The notes below the pieces were generated by a model. The model did no database searches. It saw only the letters and a program-made list of their open reading frames with translations, and was not told where the DNA came from. Of a DNA stretch of 64,000 nucleotides, positions 35,114 through 44,664 are shown piece by piece. The stretch comes from Algibacter sp. L3A6. Lineage in GTDB: Bacteria; Bacteroidota; Bacteroidia; Flavobacteriales; Flavobacteriaceae. The translations under genes and the position numbers were made by a program. Each line of letters starts with the position of its first letter. Positions within the stretch are counted from its first letter, which is position 1. Location: assembly GCF_009796825.1 (NCBI RefSeq), contig NZ_CP047030.1, forward strand, positions 4,400,501-4,464,500, written 5' to 3'.

Positions 35114-35509
35114 TTATCCTAAAGTAGGCCAGTTATTTTTAAACGTTGTATCTTTTATGGTAATCTCCTTTGCCGAAATTACTATTTGGGTTTGCATGGC
35201 ATGGTCGTCTATAGCATTAAAATGCTCTTTATAATGTAAACAATAGGCATTTTTAAATTCTACTTTTTTTAAACTGGCCATATTTTCTCTTTTATAAAAA
35301 GTAATTACGCCGTTTTTAACCATATCGGGAGAAATAGCCCAATCTAAAAAATCTGTTTTAGAAGTCGATTCTATTAGTAGTTTAATTTGTCCGCCTCTTG
35401 TTTTTTCCGCAGGTCTTCCGTTATAATCTGCACCTTGAGAAAATTCGAATGTGCAATCTAGCACGTTCATTTCATCGCTTCCGATGACCAATTTTGATAA
35501 AAATGACAT
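35114..35509 (-). CDS. hcp: Hcp (TssD) tube protein, second copy
   Basis: A 131-aa Bacteroidota-type TssD: starts FLSKLVIGSDEMNVLDCTFE, has FSQGADYNGRPAEKTRGGQI and ends in the IVISAKEIT strand. It is related to but clearly divergent from the Hcp at 45272-45661. It sits at the end of the structural operon just before a candidate effector, so it may be a dedicated cargo-carrying Hcp rather than the bulk tube protein. Confidence 0.92.
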   Translation of the reverse strand: MSFLSKLVIGSDEMNVLDCTFEFSQGADYNGRPAEKTRGGQIKLLIESTSKTDFLDWAISPDMVKNGVITFYKRENMASLKKVEFKNAYCLHYKEHFNAIDDHAMQTQIVISAKEITIKDTTFKNNWPTLG

Positions 35510-35537
35510 AAATTCTATTTTTAATTTTTAAGATTGC

Positions 35538-36404
35538 TTAAACCTTTAAACGTTGAACAATAATATTATTTTCTTCTCGTATTCCATTCCACTCTATGGT
35601 TTTGTTGGCATCGATATGTCGAAGAGCACTCCACCAATGTGGTTTGAAGTAAAAAATCCAGCCTGCTAATTCGTTATTTTCACCTAAAACTTCAATTTTA
35701 CGTTCTGGGTGTAACGCATTATAATCATCTACAAAAAAGTAAAAAAGTTTACCAAACTCCATATGTTCTGGTGCCTTTACTTTAAAACGGCTCATATCCT
35801 TATCGCCAAACTTCTTTTTAAACTCAAAACTAATAACGATAGGGTTGCTTAATTCGTTACTCGTTGGATCTTTAATATTTTCATTTAAAGGATAAAACCA
35901 TTTTTTATAAACAGGAACAGGTATTGATAATGCAAATTCGTATGTTTTTAATACGAGTAATGGTATAATAAAAGCAAAACCAACTGCAAGATATGTTAAA
36001 ACAAAAGGTTCTCTAAACCTACTAATTACTTGCGTAAAGGCCAATAAAGCGATGCCTAAAAACGCTAAGGTTATAATAAACTCACCGAAAAATTCATTTT
36101 TATTTTCCGACAATTCACTAAAGAAACTACGCAACACAAAAATGTGACCTACACCTAATAAAAATATTATAATTTCTATAGCAATAAAACTGTTAGTAGG
36201 CGAGTTATCTAAAATCTTATAATATCCAAGCAGCCCGGTTAACCCAAATAATAAGGCTAACACTAAAACATAAACAATGGCTTGTACTTTATTTTTAGTG
36301 AATACTTTACGTACCTTTTTTACTAAAACCATAAGTATAGAACTCACTATAAATAGAATTATACTTAATTTTAAAACATTTCCATTTAGTAAACTTGACA
36401 TCAT
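35538..36404 (-). CDS. tssN: TssN, T6SSiii membrane component
   Basis: A 288-aa protein with about six membrane spans in the first 160 residues (LKLSIILFIVSSILMVLV; AIVYVLVLALLFGLTGLLGY; FIAIEIIIFLLGVGHIFVL; FIITLAFLGIALLAFTQVI; LAVGFAFIIPLLVLKTYEF) and a cytoplasmic domain (about 185-288) ending NGIREENNIIVQRLKV. Matches TssN of the Bacteroidota T6SS subtype, part of the envelope complex that replaces TssJLM. Start could be Met1 or Met2. Confidence 0.85.
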   Translation of the reverse strand: MMSSLLNGNVLKLSIILFIVSSILMVLVKKVRKVFTKNKVQAIVYVLVLALLFGLTGLLGYYKILDNSPTNSFIAIEIIIFLLGVGHIFVLRSFFSELSENKNEFFGEFIITLAFLGIALLAFTQVISRFREPFVLTYLAVGFAFIIPLLVLKTYEFALSIPVPVYKKWFYPLNENIKDPTSNELSNPIVISFEFKKKFGDKDMSRFKVKAPEHMEFGKLFYFFVDDYNALHPERKIEVLGENNELAGWIFYFKPHWWSALRHIDANKTIEWNGIREENNIIVQRLKV

Positions 36405-36418
36405 AGCATTTATAATTA

Positions 36419-37333
36419 TTAAATTCTAGTAGACATACCTAAATACGCACCTACTTCTTTATCTAAGATAAATTCTTTTTCTTGTTTTAATTCAACTTCT
36501 GTTTTAACCATATATTCTATTGGTATAAAAAACTTATAAAATATATCTACAAAATTTAATATTCCTTTTTTACCTAAAAAGTGAGCCACATCGCTCTTTT
36601 TTTTAAGTTGTATTTCTACATTTAATACTGGTTGTTGTATTATTAAGGTTTCCTGATCTAATACAAAGTCTTGCCCTAGCCGTCCTTCTGATTCTCCACC
36701 GATATTTACTTTTTTAGATTCAAATGTTTTCTTGTAGTTAACATCTACGCCTAATATTTTTTTTAGACTTAAAAAAACCAATTCTAGATTTCCCGAAATT
36801 TGATGTGCATAAGGCAATAACCTCACTAGTTTAATAGCGTATTTTTTTGGTATGGAATTATCTATTTTCCAAAAATCTATTAAAAACCTATCTTCTAAAT
36901 TAGAAAACTTTTTAATTATAGATTTCTCTTTTTTTTCTATATCTACGCGCTGTCTAAATAACTCGTTTTCTATAGGAGCCAATAAAAGCCTAGCATCATG
37001 CTCTTCTTTTTTTTGCTGTTTTCTTATCGATGCAAAAGACGTCGAGCTCCTTTTGGTATCAATTTTATGAAAAACACCCTCTGGCAGTAAATCGTAAATA
37101 CCGTTTCGAGATAAATCTAATTGTAATGCGTCTTTATTTTTTTGATATTGTACTAATTTAACTTCTGCAATATCTCTTCTATAAGACCTATTAAAAGTAC
37201 TTTGATTTAATGTTATAATACTATCTTCTGGAATGGACGTTTTTTCTTCAACTTCAGACACCACAATTTCGGCCTTTAAGTCGTGATAGACTTCTAAAAG
37301 CTCTTCATAAACAGCATCGAGTTGGTTGGTCAT
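36419..37333 (-). CDS. tssG: TssG baseplate subunit
   Basis: A 304-aa protein ending EVGAYLGMSTRI, the LG-x(3-5) pattern near the end of TssG proteins, preceded by a DIFYKFFIPIEYMVKTEVEL segment. In the order of the operon it lies between the NlpC lipoprotein and TssN. TssF/TssG form the baseplate wedge with TssE and TssK. The N-terminal half is helical and highly charged; the family match rests mostly on the C-terminal part and on locus position. Confidence 0.8.
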   Translation of the reverse strand: MTNQLDAVYEELLEVYHDLKAEIVVSEVEEKTSIPEDSIITLNQSTFNRSYRRDIAEVKLVQYQKNKDALQLDLSRNGIYDLLPEGVFHKIDTKRSSTSFASIRKQQKKEEHDARLLLAPIENELFRQRVDIEKKEKSIIKKFSNLEDRFLIDFWKIDNSIPKKYAIKLVRLLPYAHQISGNLELVFLSLKKILGVDVNYKKTFESKKVNIGGESEGRLGQDFVLDQETLIIQQPVLNVEIQLKKKSDVAHFLGKKGILNFVDIFYKFFIPIEYMVKTEVELKQEKEFILDKEVGAYLGMSTRI

Positions 37334-37363
37334 TCTTACGCGTCTTATAACTATGTACGAAAA

Positions 37364-37969
37364 TTATTCTAAATCGGTTCTTTTACCTCCTGCAACAAAT
37401 CGTTTTTCCCAAAATGGATTAGTGATATCGCAAATTTTAACACCGCTAGCACCACTCGGTCCTCTGTATGAGGTTGCATTAATAAATTTATTGTTTTTCA
37501 AGTAAATTCCTACATGGGTAATAAGTTGTTGTTCGTTTGGACTATTAAAAAACAGAAAATCGCCTTCCTCTAAAAATTCTTTTCCTCTAAATTTAACAAT
37601 ATGCTCCGAATCGAATTGCTTTTGCGCAGTACGCTCTATATACTTATCATAAACTTCAATAAATAATAGTTGTGTAAACGACGAGCAATCTATACCTTCT
37701 TTAGTCTCTCCTCCTAGTAAATATGGTGTATTCATCCATTTATCAACAAACGTATACATTTTAATGTTTTGAAGAGAATCTGGTTTGGTATTCAATAATT
37801 TGGCGTACTCTAATTGTACAGGTAAGTAAGGTGTTTTTACTATTAAGGAATCATAAGATACCACAATATCATCATTAGAATTAGCAACAGTAGCTTTGGG
37901 TCCTTTGCAATTTATAATAGTGAATAATACTACCAATGTGAATAATAGTTTACCAAAAAATTTAATCAT
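37364..37969 (-). CDS. NlpC/P60 (C40) lipoprotein in the T6SS operon
   Basis: A 201-aa lipoprotein (signal to C21, FTIINC). The catalytic domain has C95 in GIDCSSFTQLLF, H152 in ITHVGIYLKNNKFINATS and a nearby polar third residue (N164). This is a cysteine endopeptidase fold cleaving D-iGlu-mDAP type bonds in peptidoglycan. It sits between tssO and tssG, so it probably opens the wall for assembly of the envelope complex; an effector role is less likely because of the lipid anchor. Confidence 0.88.
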   Translation of the reverse strand: MIKFFGKLLFTLVVLFTIINCKGPKATVANSNDDIVVSYDSLIVKTPYLPVQLEYAKLLNTKPDSLQNIKMYTFVDKWMNTPYLLGGETKEGIDCSSFTQLLFIEVYDKYIERTAQKQFDSEHIVKFRGKEFLEEGDFLFFNSPNEQQLITHVGIYLKNNKFINATSYRGPSGASGVKICDITNPFWEKRFVAGGKRTDLE

Positions 37970-38110
37970 TTGTTTAATCTTTTTTATTTTAAATAAATTT
38001 TATTCTCTTTGACTAAAATACTTACAAAAATACATTATTTACATTAATAATTAATTTGAAGTTTTTAAATCTCCAACTCCAACATTTTTAATGTAAGTAT
38101 TTAGGCCTAT

Positions 38111-38620
38111 TTACTTTTGCGAAAGCCTTGCAATATCGCGATCTCTTTTAGTTTGCTCTAGTTCGTTTCTTGTACTTTCTAAAGCCACCTTATACTCTTC
38201 AATTTTACTTTTAGCATCAGCCAAACCATGCAATTCTTTTTTTGCTTTCTGCAAATCCACTAAAGTTTCAATAACTCCTAAATACATATTATAACGATAT
38301 GTTGAGTCTTCGCGAGGTATTGTGGTTTGTACGTCTGCTAATTTACTACCTATTAAGTTATTGATAAAAGATACATTTTGCCCAGGAATATCTAGAGAAT
38401 CTATCATCGATTTAATGCCATCAATTTCTGAAGCAAAGGTTTTTTGAAATTGCATTTCGCGTTCCATATTTTTTGCGCGTTCTTTTAATAATGCATTCTC
38501 TTTTTGAGGTACTCTAAAGTTAAAGAAAACAGCAACCATAATAGTTGTTGTAGTTAATATGAATAATAGAAGAAACTTGATAAAACTTGATCTACGCTCC
38601 TTAACATTTTTTGGTTTCAT
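38111..38620 (-). CDS. tssO: TssO, T6SSiii envelope component
   Basis: A 169-aa protein with one N-terminal membrane span (about 15-33, FLLLFILTTTTIMVAVFF), then a long helical periplasmic part (about 45-165) rich in coiled-coil heptads (LLKERAKNMEREMQFQKT; KVALESTRNELEQTKRDRD). Size and layout match TssO. It follows tssK in the operon and probably bridges inner-membrane and periplasmic T6SS parts. Confidence 0.82.
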   Translation of the reverse strand: MKPKNVKERRSSFIKFLLLFILTTTTIMVAVFFNFRVPQKENALLKERAKNMEREMQFQKTFASEIDGIKSMIDSLDIPGQNVSFINNLIGSKLADVQTTIPREDSTYRYNMYLGVIETLVDLQKAKKELHGLADAKSKIEEYKVALESTRNELEQTKRDRDIARLSQK

Positions 38621-38659
38621 TCGTGATAATTTATTTGAGTTTGTATATTTCCGTTTGAT

Positions 38660-39814
38660 TTATTCCATGAAAAAACGGCGTCGTTTTTTAACTTGCTCTT
38701 CAACAATAACATCTTCTTTTACAAAGATATTAGAATCTGATTTTTTTCCAATGTATTCTAATTCGTTTAGCTTCTTAAATAAAGCATTCATGAGTACCGT
38801 AAACGACGATGCTTTTTCAATAGAGGCATTAACATCTGTATGGATATACTCTAAGCTAATCATTTCATTTAAAACATTTTCAAACGCTCCTTGATTTACA
38901 TCACACCAATCGGTAAGGTAGTTTAACAACTCCTCTTTTCCTGTACCTGCATATATATCTAAACTTCCTTTAATGGTTCTAGCTAAATTAATAAGTTTAA
39001 TAACCATCTCTACAGGTGAAGCGTATTTATCATTAATACGATAAGTAGAAATTATACCTCTTAAATAAGCTAAAACATCTGTAGATAGTACTAAAACCAT
39101 TTTAGCAAGATCGTTTGCTTGCTTTTTTTGGTGTATTTTTTGAATAACCTGCGTACAGTATAATTCTATAGCATTAAAAAACGCACCCACTTCTACAAAG
39201 GTGTGCTGTAAGTCCGGATGACTTTGTATAGAGGTACATGGTGGAATAAAATCTTCTACTAAGGTAGACGTGTTATCTTCAATAATAACTTTACCTAATA
39301 TTATACTATTCAACCCAACTTCTTTGCTATTGATATGATGCTCTGAAAGTAATGAAATTTGATATTTACCAACAACAAACGGCTTTCTAGCAGGTTCCTC
39401 GTTTGGGTTTGCATATCCAATTGGAATTCTACTATAAGGGTTTACTGAAAGCACAATATACCAAACGCTATCTTCATTATTAATTGCAAATTTGCTTTTA
39501 ATAAGGTGCCCAGATTGTTCCAAATATGCATTAATATCTTTATTAATTATTATTTGATAACCACCTAAAGTAACGGCATTACACTTATTTACAACAACAA
39601 TTACACTTTCTTGTCCGTCCATAGAAACGGAAAGTTTTACAGGTAAATCGCTATCTCCAGGATTAGGCAGTAAACCGAAGTTATTTTGATGAATAAAATT
39701 ACTATTTACCAACATAAGTTGTTGCATTAAAGAATCTTCAAAATCAATAAAGTGGTCTTTATTAATTTTCATTCCATCTGCCCAATTTACTCTATGCTTA
39801 TATTTAGATTCCAT
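38660..39814 (-). CDS. tssK: TssK baseplate adaptor
   Basis: A 384-aa protein with the N-terminal RVNWADGMKINKDHFIDFED pattern of TssK (W-x-x-G-M-x-x-x-x-H-F). Middle VVGKYQISLLSEHHINSKEV and ending KKRRRFFME. TssK joins the baseplate to the membrane complex. It lies 3 nt after the PKD-domain protein and 39 nt before tssO. Confidence 0.88.
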   Translation of the reverse strand: MESKYKHRVNWADGMKINKDHFIDFEDSLMQQLMLVNSNFIHQNNFGLLPNPGDSDLPVKLSVSMDGQESVIVVVNKCNAVTLGGYQIIINKDINAYLEQSGHLIKSKFAINNEDSVWYIVLSVNPYSRIPIGYANPNEEPARKPFVVGKYQISLLSEHHINSKEVGLNSIILGKVIIEDNTSTLVEDFIPPCTSIQSHPDLQHTFVEVGAFFNAIELYCTQVIQKIHQKKQANDLAKMVLVLSTDVLAYLRGIISTYRINDKYASPVEMVIKLINLARTIKGSLDIYAGTGKEELLNYLTDWCDVNQGAFENVLNEMISLEYIHTDVNASIEKASSFTVLMNALFKKLNELEYIGKKSDSNIFVKEDVIVEEQVKKRRRFFME

Positions 39815-39817
39815 AAT

Positions 39818-40822
39818 TTAAAGAATTTTTCTGCTATATTCTATATTCAAATTTTTAATACAATTAGAACCATCATTTCTAAAAATAGTTAATCGTTTTA
39901 TATTAATTCTTTTCCCTCTAATTTTTTGACAGAACACCAAAAATGTGGTATTCCTTCCGTTTACAACAATAGGCTTATTAACGTCTCCACAGAAATAGTT
40001 CGAAAATTCTTTTTCGGTAATTTTACTTTCCGACACTTTGTAAAGCCTTTTTTCTAAATCAGGTTCGCTAATGTAAGGTACTTCAATATTTTCCAACTGC
40101 TCTTCTTCATTTTTATCATCAGCCAAAACGGGCTCATACGGTATATCCCAACCTATTGGCCTTTCTGGTTCAATTATTGGAGCATCAATTTGTGCAGTTG
40201 GTGTTTCCTTCTCATAAACCCGAATTCTTTTTTTACCGATGTGCTGTATATCACCATTAACAACTAATGTTATGGTTTTTAAACCAGATTCTTCATAAAC
40301 ATATGTTGCAGATCTAGTTGTAGCATTGGCATTAGCGGTTTCACCAAAACGCCACTCCCAACTGTAAGCATTTTTTGTGTTATCTATAACTTTTAACTCT
40401 TGCCCTACGGTAATACTATCTGGTATAATTAAATTTGGAATTTTAGTAGGATCTAAAACAAACTTTTTCTCTTTAATAATAATCGTCTCTGTTTTTTCGC
40501 AGCTATTATTCACTAATAATCTAACGTTATATTCTCCAGGCTCTTTATAGATATGAAAAGCTTGACTAGTAACAGAAACGTCGGTACTATCGCCAAAATC
40601 CCACTCCCAACTCTGACCTTGTTCCGTAATGTCTGTAAATTTTATAAGCTCACCTACTCTATAGTCGTTGGCCTTAATATCAATATTAATTTGATCACAA
40701 GGAAAATCTGTGTAATACCTGTACGCCAAAGCACTCCCTGAAATAAAAAAGACTACCAAAAACAAATACACTACATTTTTATCTAGATATTTTGTTAAAT
40801 TTTCGTTCTTAGATTTACTCAT
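39818..40822 (-). CDS. PKD-domain membrane protein, candidate TssP
   Basis: A 334-aa protein with one N-terminal membrane span (about 13-30) and two PKD-type Ig-like domains (WEWDFGDSTDVSVTSQ about 62-77; WEWRFGETANANATTR about 156-171), so most of it is periplasmic. It is followed by a Pro/Glu linker and a C-terminal domain. TssN-R are the extra proteins of T6SSiii; by position and architecture this is probably TssP, but the assignment is not proven by sequence here. It would form part of the periplasmic scaffold. Confidence 0.6.
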   Translation of the reverse strand: MSKSKNENLTKYLDKNVVYLFLVVFFISGSALAYRYYTDFPCDQINIDIKANDYRVGELIKFTDITEQGQSWEWDFGDSTDVSVTSQAFHIYKEPGEYNVRLLVNNSCEKTETIIIKEKKFVLDPTKIPNLIIPDSITVGQELKVIDNTKNAYSWEWRFGETANANATTRSATYVYEESGLKTITLVVNGDIQHIGKKRIRVYEKETPTAQIDAPIIEPERPIGWDIPYEPVLADDKNEEEQLENIEVPYISEPDLEKRLYKVSESKITEKEFSNYFCGDVNKPIVVNGRNTTFLVFCQKIRGKRINIKRLTIFRNDGSNCIKNLNIEYSRKIL

Positions 40823-40835
40823 TTGTTAAATTATT

Positions 40836-42674
40836 TTATAATTCTTTAATCACAATTTTATAAGGAAAAATATTTACTGCTTGTTTTTTTAGAATAGACA
40901 GTAAATTTTCATTTAAATAATCCCACTCGTAAGGTTTTAAGTTCCCGTTTTCACTAGGTATTAAGATAATTTCAATGCATTGCAAAATCCCTTTGGTTAT
41001 AGACAAATCTGTCATAAAACCCTTTTTAACTTCAATATGCTTTATGTTTTTGCCATACAATTCGTAACATACCGCTTTTAAATCTTCCTCGGTTACAATT
41101 CTATTTTTTGTTAAAGTAACGCGTCTGTAAGCCTCTATACGCTGCTCCATAGTTAAACTATTACTACCGCCAAAAACAGGTCTTAAAAAATAACTGCTTT
41201 TCGTTTTTAAATTAGGGCCTTTATAAATTTCAAGACTTTTTCTTGCCTTTATATGGTTTGCTTCCTCTCCATTTGTGGTCCAATAGGTTACATTAATATT
41301 TTCACTACTTGTAAAAGGATTTAAATAAACATAATTAGTATGTAAAGAACTATCGACTACTTCGTTCGCTTTTTTCTCTATTAACGCAATAGTTTGATTT
41401 AAGGTGTTTAAATTATTTTGTAAAAATTCGTGATTAAAAAACTTAAAAGCAGCACTTTCATCTCTAAGCAACTCTAATAAATGAACAATGTATTCTTTTG
41501 CTTTTCTAGAATCTAGCTTACCTACGTTTGCACTTCTAAGAAAATAAGTGCCCTTGTAAACTTCATCAACATTTTCAGCTTCCAGTTTATAAGTTTTTCC
41601 GTTAGCATTTTCAATAGATTTTACATCGAAAAAAGGGTCTTCTGAAAGAATGGGAATTATATCTATAAAATCCTTCATTTTATAACTAATATTATTCCAT
41701 TTTCTATTTAAAACAGGAAATGCATTTATGGAACAATACAGCTGTTCTAAGGCTTTTGATGATATAATACTAGAAAACTCAACTTTTAACCACAACAAAT
41801 CGCTTCCTAAAAAAGCATCATTTTTAGGGTTTTTAAAGTTTTGTAATTCTGGATAATCAGGAAAATCTTCTACTTTATTTGGTAGTTTTAATGTTACAAA
41901 ATGCTTTTGATAGTATTTATTAATTTCTCCACAAAGCGTACTTGCTTTGCTTGTATTTCCATCTAAAATATTTTCGAGCGTAATTCTATCTAATTCTTCA
42001 CTATTATAGTAACCATCAATGGTATTTATTTTTTGATCACCAAGATACCATGTGGCATTACTTAAATGATGATAAAAAAGATCTTTGTTAGCCACGCCCA
42101 TGTACTCAAAGTAAAATGAGACATCATTAAGATCTAAGTTTTTATGCTCACTTTCTAAACCAATATAAAGCGTGCCCGCTTCTAAATCAAATTCGTTTCC
42201 CAACATTTGAGCTAGGTCTTTCGATTTTTTATCAGAAAACGTAAAAAGTTTATTACCCGTTACAATGTGTTTTACTCTAGCATCTAAAAGCTTTGTATTT
42301 TGTGTGGGTGTAAAAAAGATATCTTTATACCCTTGAGCCAGTCTCTGTGAAGTCGTTTTTTTTTTATAATATAATTGATGCTCCGCAGTAATTATTGTTT
42401 TCGGCTCTAAAGATTCGCAATAAGCAATAGTATGCGCAGGTTTTACATCAAATGTAGACAACGGCGTCATTAACTGAATAAGTCGCTCGGTAACTCTAAT
42501 ATGAGAATCACTAATATCACCAGAAAGCTTTTCTAGCTCTGATGCACATGCCGATAGTAATAAAGAGATTATAGGATCAAAAGAATCGGCAATTTCATTT
42601 GCAGGTATATTCCAAAGGCTTGCAGCCTTTTTCATCATCCGGTTCTTTATATCCTCCTTAGTGGTATAACTCAT
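40836..42674 (-). CDS. tssF: TssF baseplate subunit
   Basis: A 612-aa protein with the TssF signature ENINVTYWTTNGEEANHIKA (about 454-473) and RPVFGGSNSLTMEQRIEAYRR. The segment VTLTKNRIVTEEDLKAVCYE near the end is typical of phage baseplate wedge J-like proteins. With TssE/G/K it forms the baseplate. It starts 4 nt after tssE. Confidence 0.92.
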   Translation of the reverse strand: MSYTTKEDIKNRMMKKAASLWNIPANEIADSFDPIISLLLSACASELEKLSGDISDSHIRVTERLIQLMTPLSTFDVKPAHTIAYCESLEPKTIITAEHQLYYKKKTTSQRLAQGYKDIFFTPTQNTKLLDARVKHIVTGNKLFTFSDKKSKDLAQMLGNEFDLEAGTLYIGLESEHKNLDLNDVSFYFEYMGVANKDLFYHHLSNATWYLGDQKINTIDGYYNSEELDRITLENILDGNTSKASTLCGEINKYYQKHFVTLKLPNKVEDFPDYPELQNFKNPKNDAFLGSDLLWLKVEFSSIISSKALEQLYCSINAFPVLNRKWNNISYKMKDFIDIIPILSEDPFFDVKSIENANGKTYKLEAENVDEVYKGTYFLRSANVGKLDSRKAKEYIVHLLELLRDESAAFKFFNHEFLQNNLNTLNQTIALIEKKANEVVDSSLHTNYVYLNPFTSSENINVTYWTTNGEEANHIKARKSLEIYKGPNLKTKSSYFLRPVFGGSNSLTMEQRIEAYRRVTLTKNRIVTEEDLKAVCYELYGKNIKHIEVKKGFMTDLSITKGILQCIEIILIPSENGNLKPYEWDYLNENLLSILKKQAVNIFPYKIVIKEL

Positions 42675-42678
42675 AATT

Positions 42679-43110
42679 TCAATAAGATAAAGGGGCTATA
42701 TAAAAATGCTCTACATATTTAAAAGGTTCATTCGTTTTTTTAACGACACCTTTAACCATTACATATACAGATTTTTTAATTCTACTTTTCTCGCGTTTAA
42801 TATTTATTTCTTCTTGTTCTATATTTACATCAAATTCTAAGTTAGAAAGTCTAGTTTCATGCTTTTTCAATGATTTTACTAGAGAATCAGAGACAATAAC
42901 TCTAAGCTTATTATCAGACGATATATTATTAAAATCGACATCCCAAACGGCACATCCAAAAGATAAATCGAAATTACACTCACCAAAACGCGTGGTCATT
43001 ATTAAATGAATATAATTAGCAACAGACTCCTCAATACTAGATTTCTCTACGGATCCATTATTAATTAACGCAGTGGCATTTAGTGGTAATTTATAATATT
43101 TATGTTGCAT
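42679..43110 (-). CDS. tssE: TssE (gp25-like) baseplate subunit
   Basis: A 143-aa gp25-like protein with FGECNFDLSFGCAVWDVDF (about 37-55; R-x-G-E-C and the W-D pair) and VKSLKKHETRLSNLEFDVN. TssE caps the sheath at the baseplate. It is the first gene after a terminator-like hairpin that separates it from tssC. Confidence 0.88.
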   Translation of the reverse strand: MQHKYYKLPLNATALINNGSVEKSSIEESVANYIHLIMTTRFGECNFDLSFGCAVWDVDFNNISSDNKLRVIVSDSLVKSLKKHETRLSNLEFDVNIEQEEINIKREKSRIKKSVYVMVKGVVKKTNEPFKYVEHFYIAPLSY

Positions 43111-43240
43111 TATAAGCTTTGATTTTAATACTAGCTTTGCCTAAACGAGAGGGCGTAAAAGCTATTATCGTATATCTCAATATTTAAAACAGTAAATTAT
43201 TAAAACATCATAAAAATGTGCTAAATAAGTATATTGAACA

Positions 43241-43273
43241 AAAAAAAGCCACCTTATGGTTTTTAGGCAGCTT
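43241..43273 (-). terminator. Terminator between tssC and tssE
   Basis: An 8-bp stem on the minus strand (AAGCTGCC / GGTGGCTT, two G-U pairs; plus-strand arms 43246-43253 and 43266-43273) followed by TTTTTTTTG. It lies 24 nt after the tssC stop and probably reduces, rather than ends, transcription into the baseplate genes. Confidence 0.7.
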
Positions 43274-43296
43274 CTTATATTTTCAAAAACTAAATA

Positions 43297-44649
43297 TTAT
43301 TGTTCTGCATAGTCAGTATCCCACTCGGTACCTTCATCTCCTTTTTGACCATCCATAGTAATTAAGAAGTTTTTTGCAGGGAAATACGGTTTTAACCGAA
43401 TATCCACGTGTATTTTATCTTTTTGATCTCGGTCTTGTTCAAACCTTTTAATATCAAAGTTTTCAATTAACTTATCTGGACCAGTAACACCATCTAAAAA
43501 CTTAACAATTTGTTTTAAAATTTCGTTTCTAGTTTTAGTATTAAAGTTTTCAAAAGCACGACGATTTAAAAAGTCCATTAAAACTTTAGATATGTAATCA
43601 AACACACGAACTACAGAGTATGTTTGCAGACCGATGTTATCGCCATTAAATAATGTTTTAGCAGAAAATGCCATAACCTTACCATATTCGTTAACCATAG
43701 GTACTAAACCTAAGCTTTCTAATGTAGCAATCTCACTCTTTTTTAAATCAAAGCGTACAGATTCTACTTCACTTAAACCACCATGTTTTTTACCTGCAGT
43801 TACCTGAGACATCAGTGTTTTATACATGCTACCAGCTAAAGCTCCAGATGGTGGAACAAAAACATCTTCTTCTTCTCCTAGTTCTGTTTCTTTATTTCTT
43901 CCTACCAACCAATTACATGTCATAATGGTATTAGATAGATAAGCATCTCCACTTGCTAAGTTTGCACTTTCAAAAAGCTCCATAACATCGTCCGGCTCAT
44001 CTAAATGCGCAAAATCGGTAACCATAGTTACTTTATTGCTATGCGCCATTTTAGCCCATTTATCTACTACGGCTTTACTACCTAAATATCCAGGTAACAC
44101 TAGTAAAGCGTAATTATCTCTTAAGTCTAAACGATCATAACTAGATACTATTTCTTCACGGATATAATCAAAAAATCTTGTATTATCAAGATCTGATAAT
44201 TGATCCATCTCAGCATTTACAATAGTTGCATTCTTAATAGACGCTTCATCTGTATTTTTGTAAAACAACGCTACAGAACGATAAGATGCTTCTAGCTCTC
44301 TTGTTTCATCTAACGCTATTTTTAAGTTCTTTTTTAAGACCGCTTTAGAATGCTCTGCTTTTTCGTCTGTTTTTTCTATAATGTCAATAAGATCACCATC
44401 AGACTTTAGCGTTTCCGACCATAGTTTTAATACTTTAAGTAAATCACTACGTTCTTGTTTTTTATTATTTTCTGTTAAAAATATTTTACGCCTTGCTTTA
44501 CGCTCAGGGTTTAAATTTTGAACATTATCAATTGCAGATTCTAAAAGATCAAACCCTCCGTATTTAGTTAACGCATTGGATTTTTCTTGAATTTGTTGCG
44601 AATAAGATTTTTCTTGTAAGCTTTGCTGACTATTTTCTGTATTTGCCAT
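43297..44649 (-). CDS. tssC: TssC sheath large subunit (TssC1)
   Basis: A 450-aa large sheath subunit, homologous along its length to TssC2 at 57283-58632. Key stretches: EEIVSSYDRLDLRDNYALLV, LPGYLGSKAVVDKWAKMAHS, MTCNWLVGR, and NIGLQTYSVVRVFDYISKVL. Together with TssB it forms the contractile sheath. Fifteen nt separate it from tssB upstream. Confidence 0.95.
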   Translation of the reverse strand: MANTENSQQSLQEKSYSQQIQEKSNALTKYGGFDLLESAIDNVQNLNPERKARRKIFLTENNKKQERSDLLKVLKLWSETLKSDGDLIDIIEKTDEKAEHSKAVLKKNLKIALDETRELEASYRSVALFYKNTDEASIKNATIVNAEMDQLSDLDNTRFFDYIREEIVSSYDRLDLRDNYALLVLPGYLGSKAVVDKWAKMAHSNKVTMVTDFAHLDEPDDVMELFESANLASGDAYLSNTIMTCNWLVGRNKETELGEEEDVFVPPSGALAGSMYKTLMSQVTAGKKHGGLSEVESVRFDLKKSEIATLESLGLVPMVNEYGKVMAFSAKTLFNGDNIGLQTYSVVRVFDYISKVLMDFLNRRAFENFNTKTRNEILKQIVKFLDGVTGPDKLIENFDIKRFEQDRDQKDKIHVDIRLKPYFPAKNFLITMDGQKGDEGTEWDTDYAEQ

Positions 44650-44664
44650 ATCTTAATTATATCT

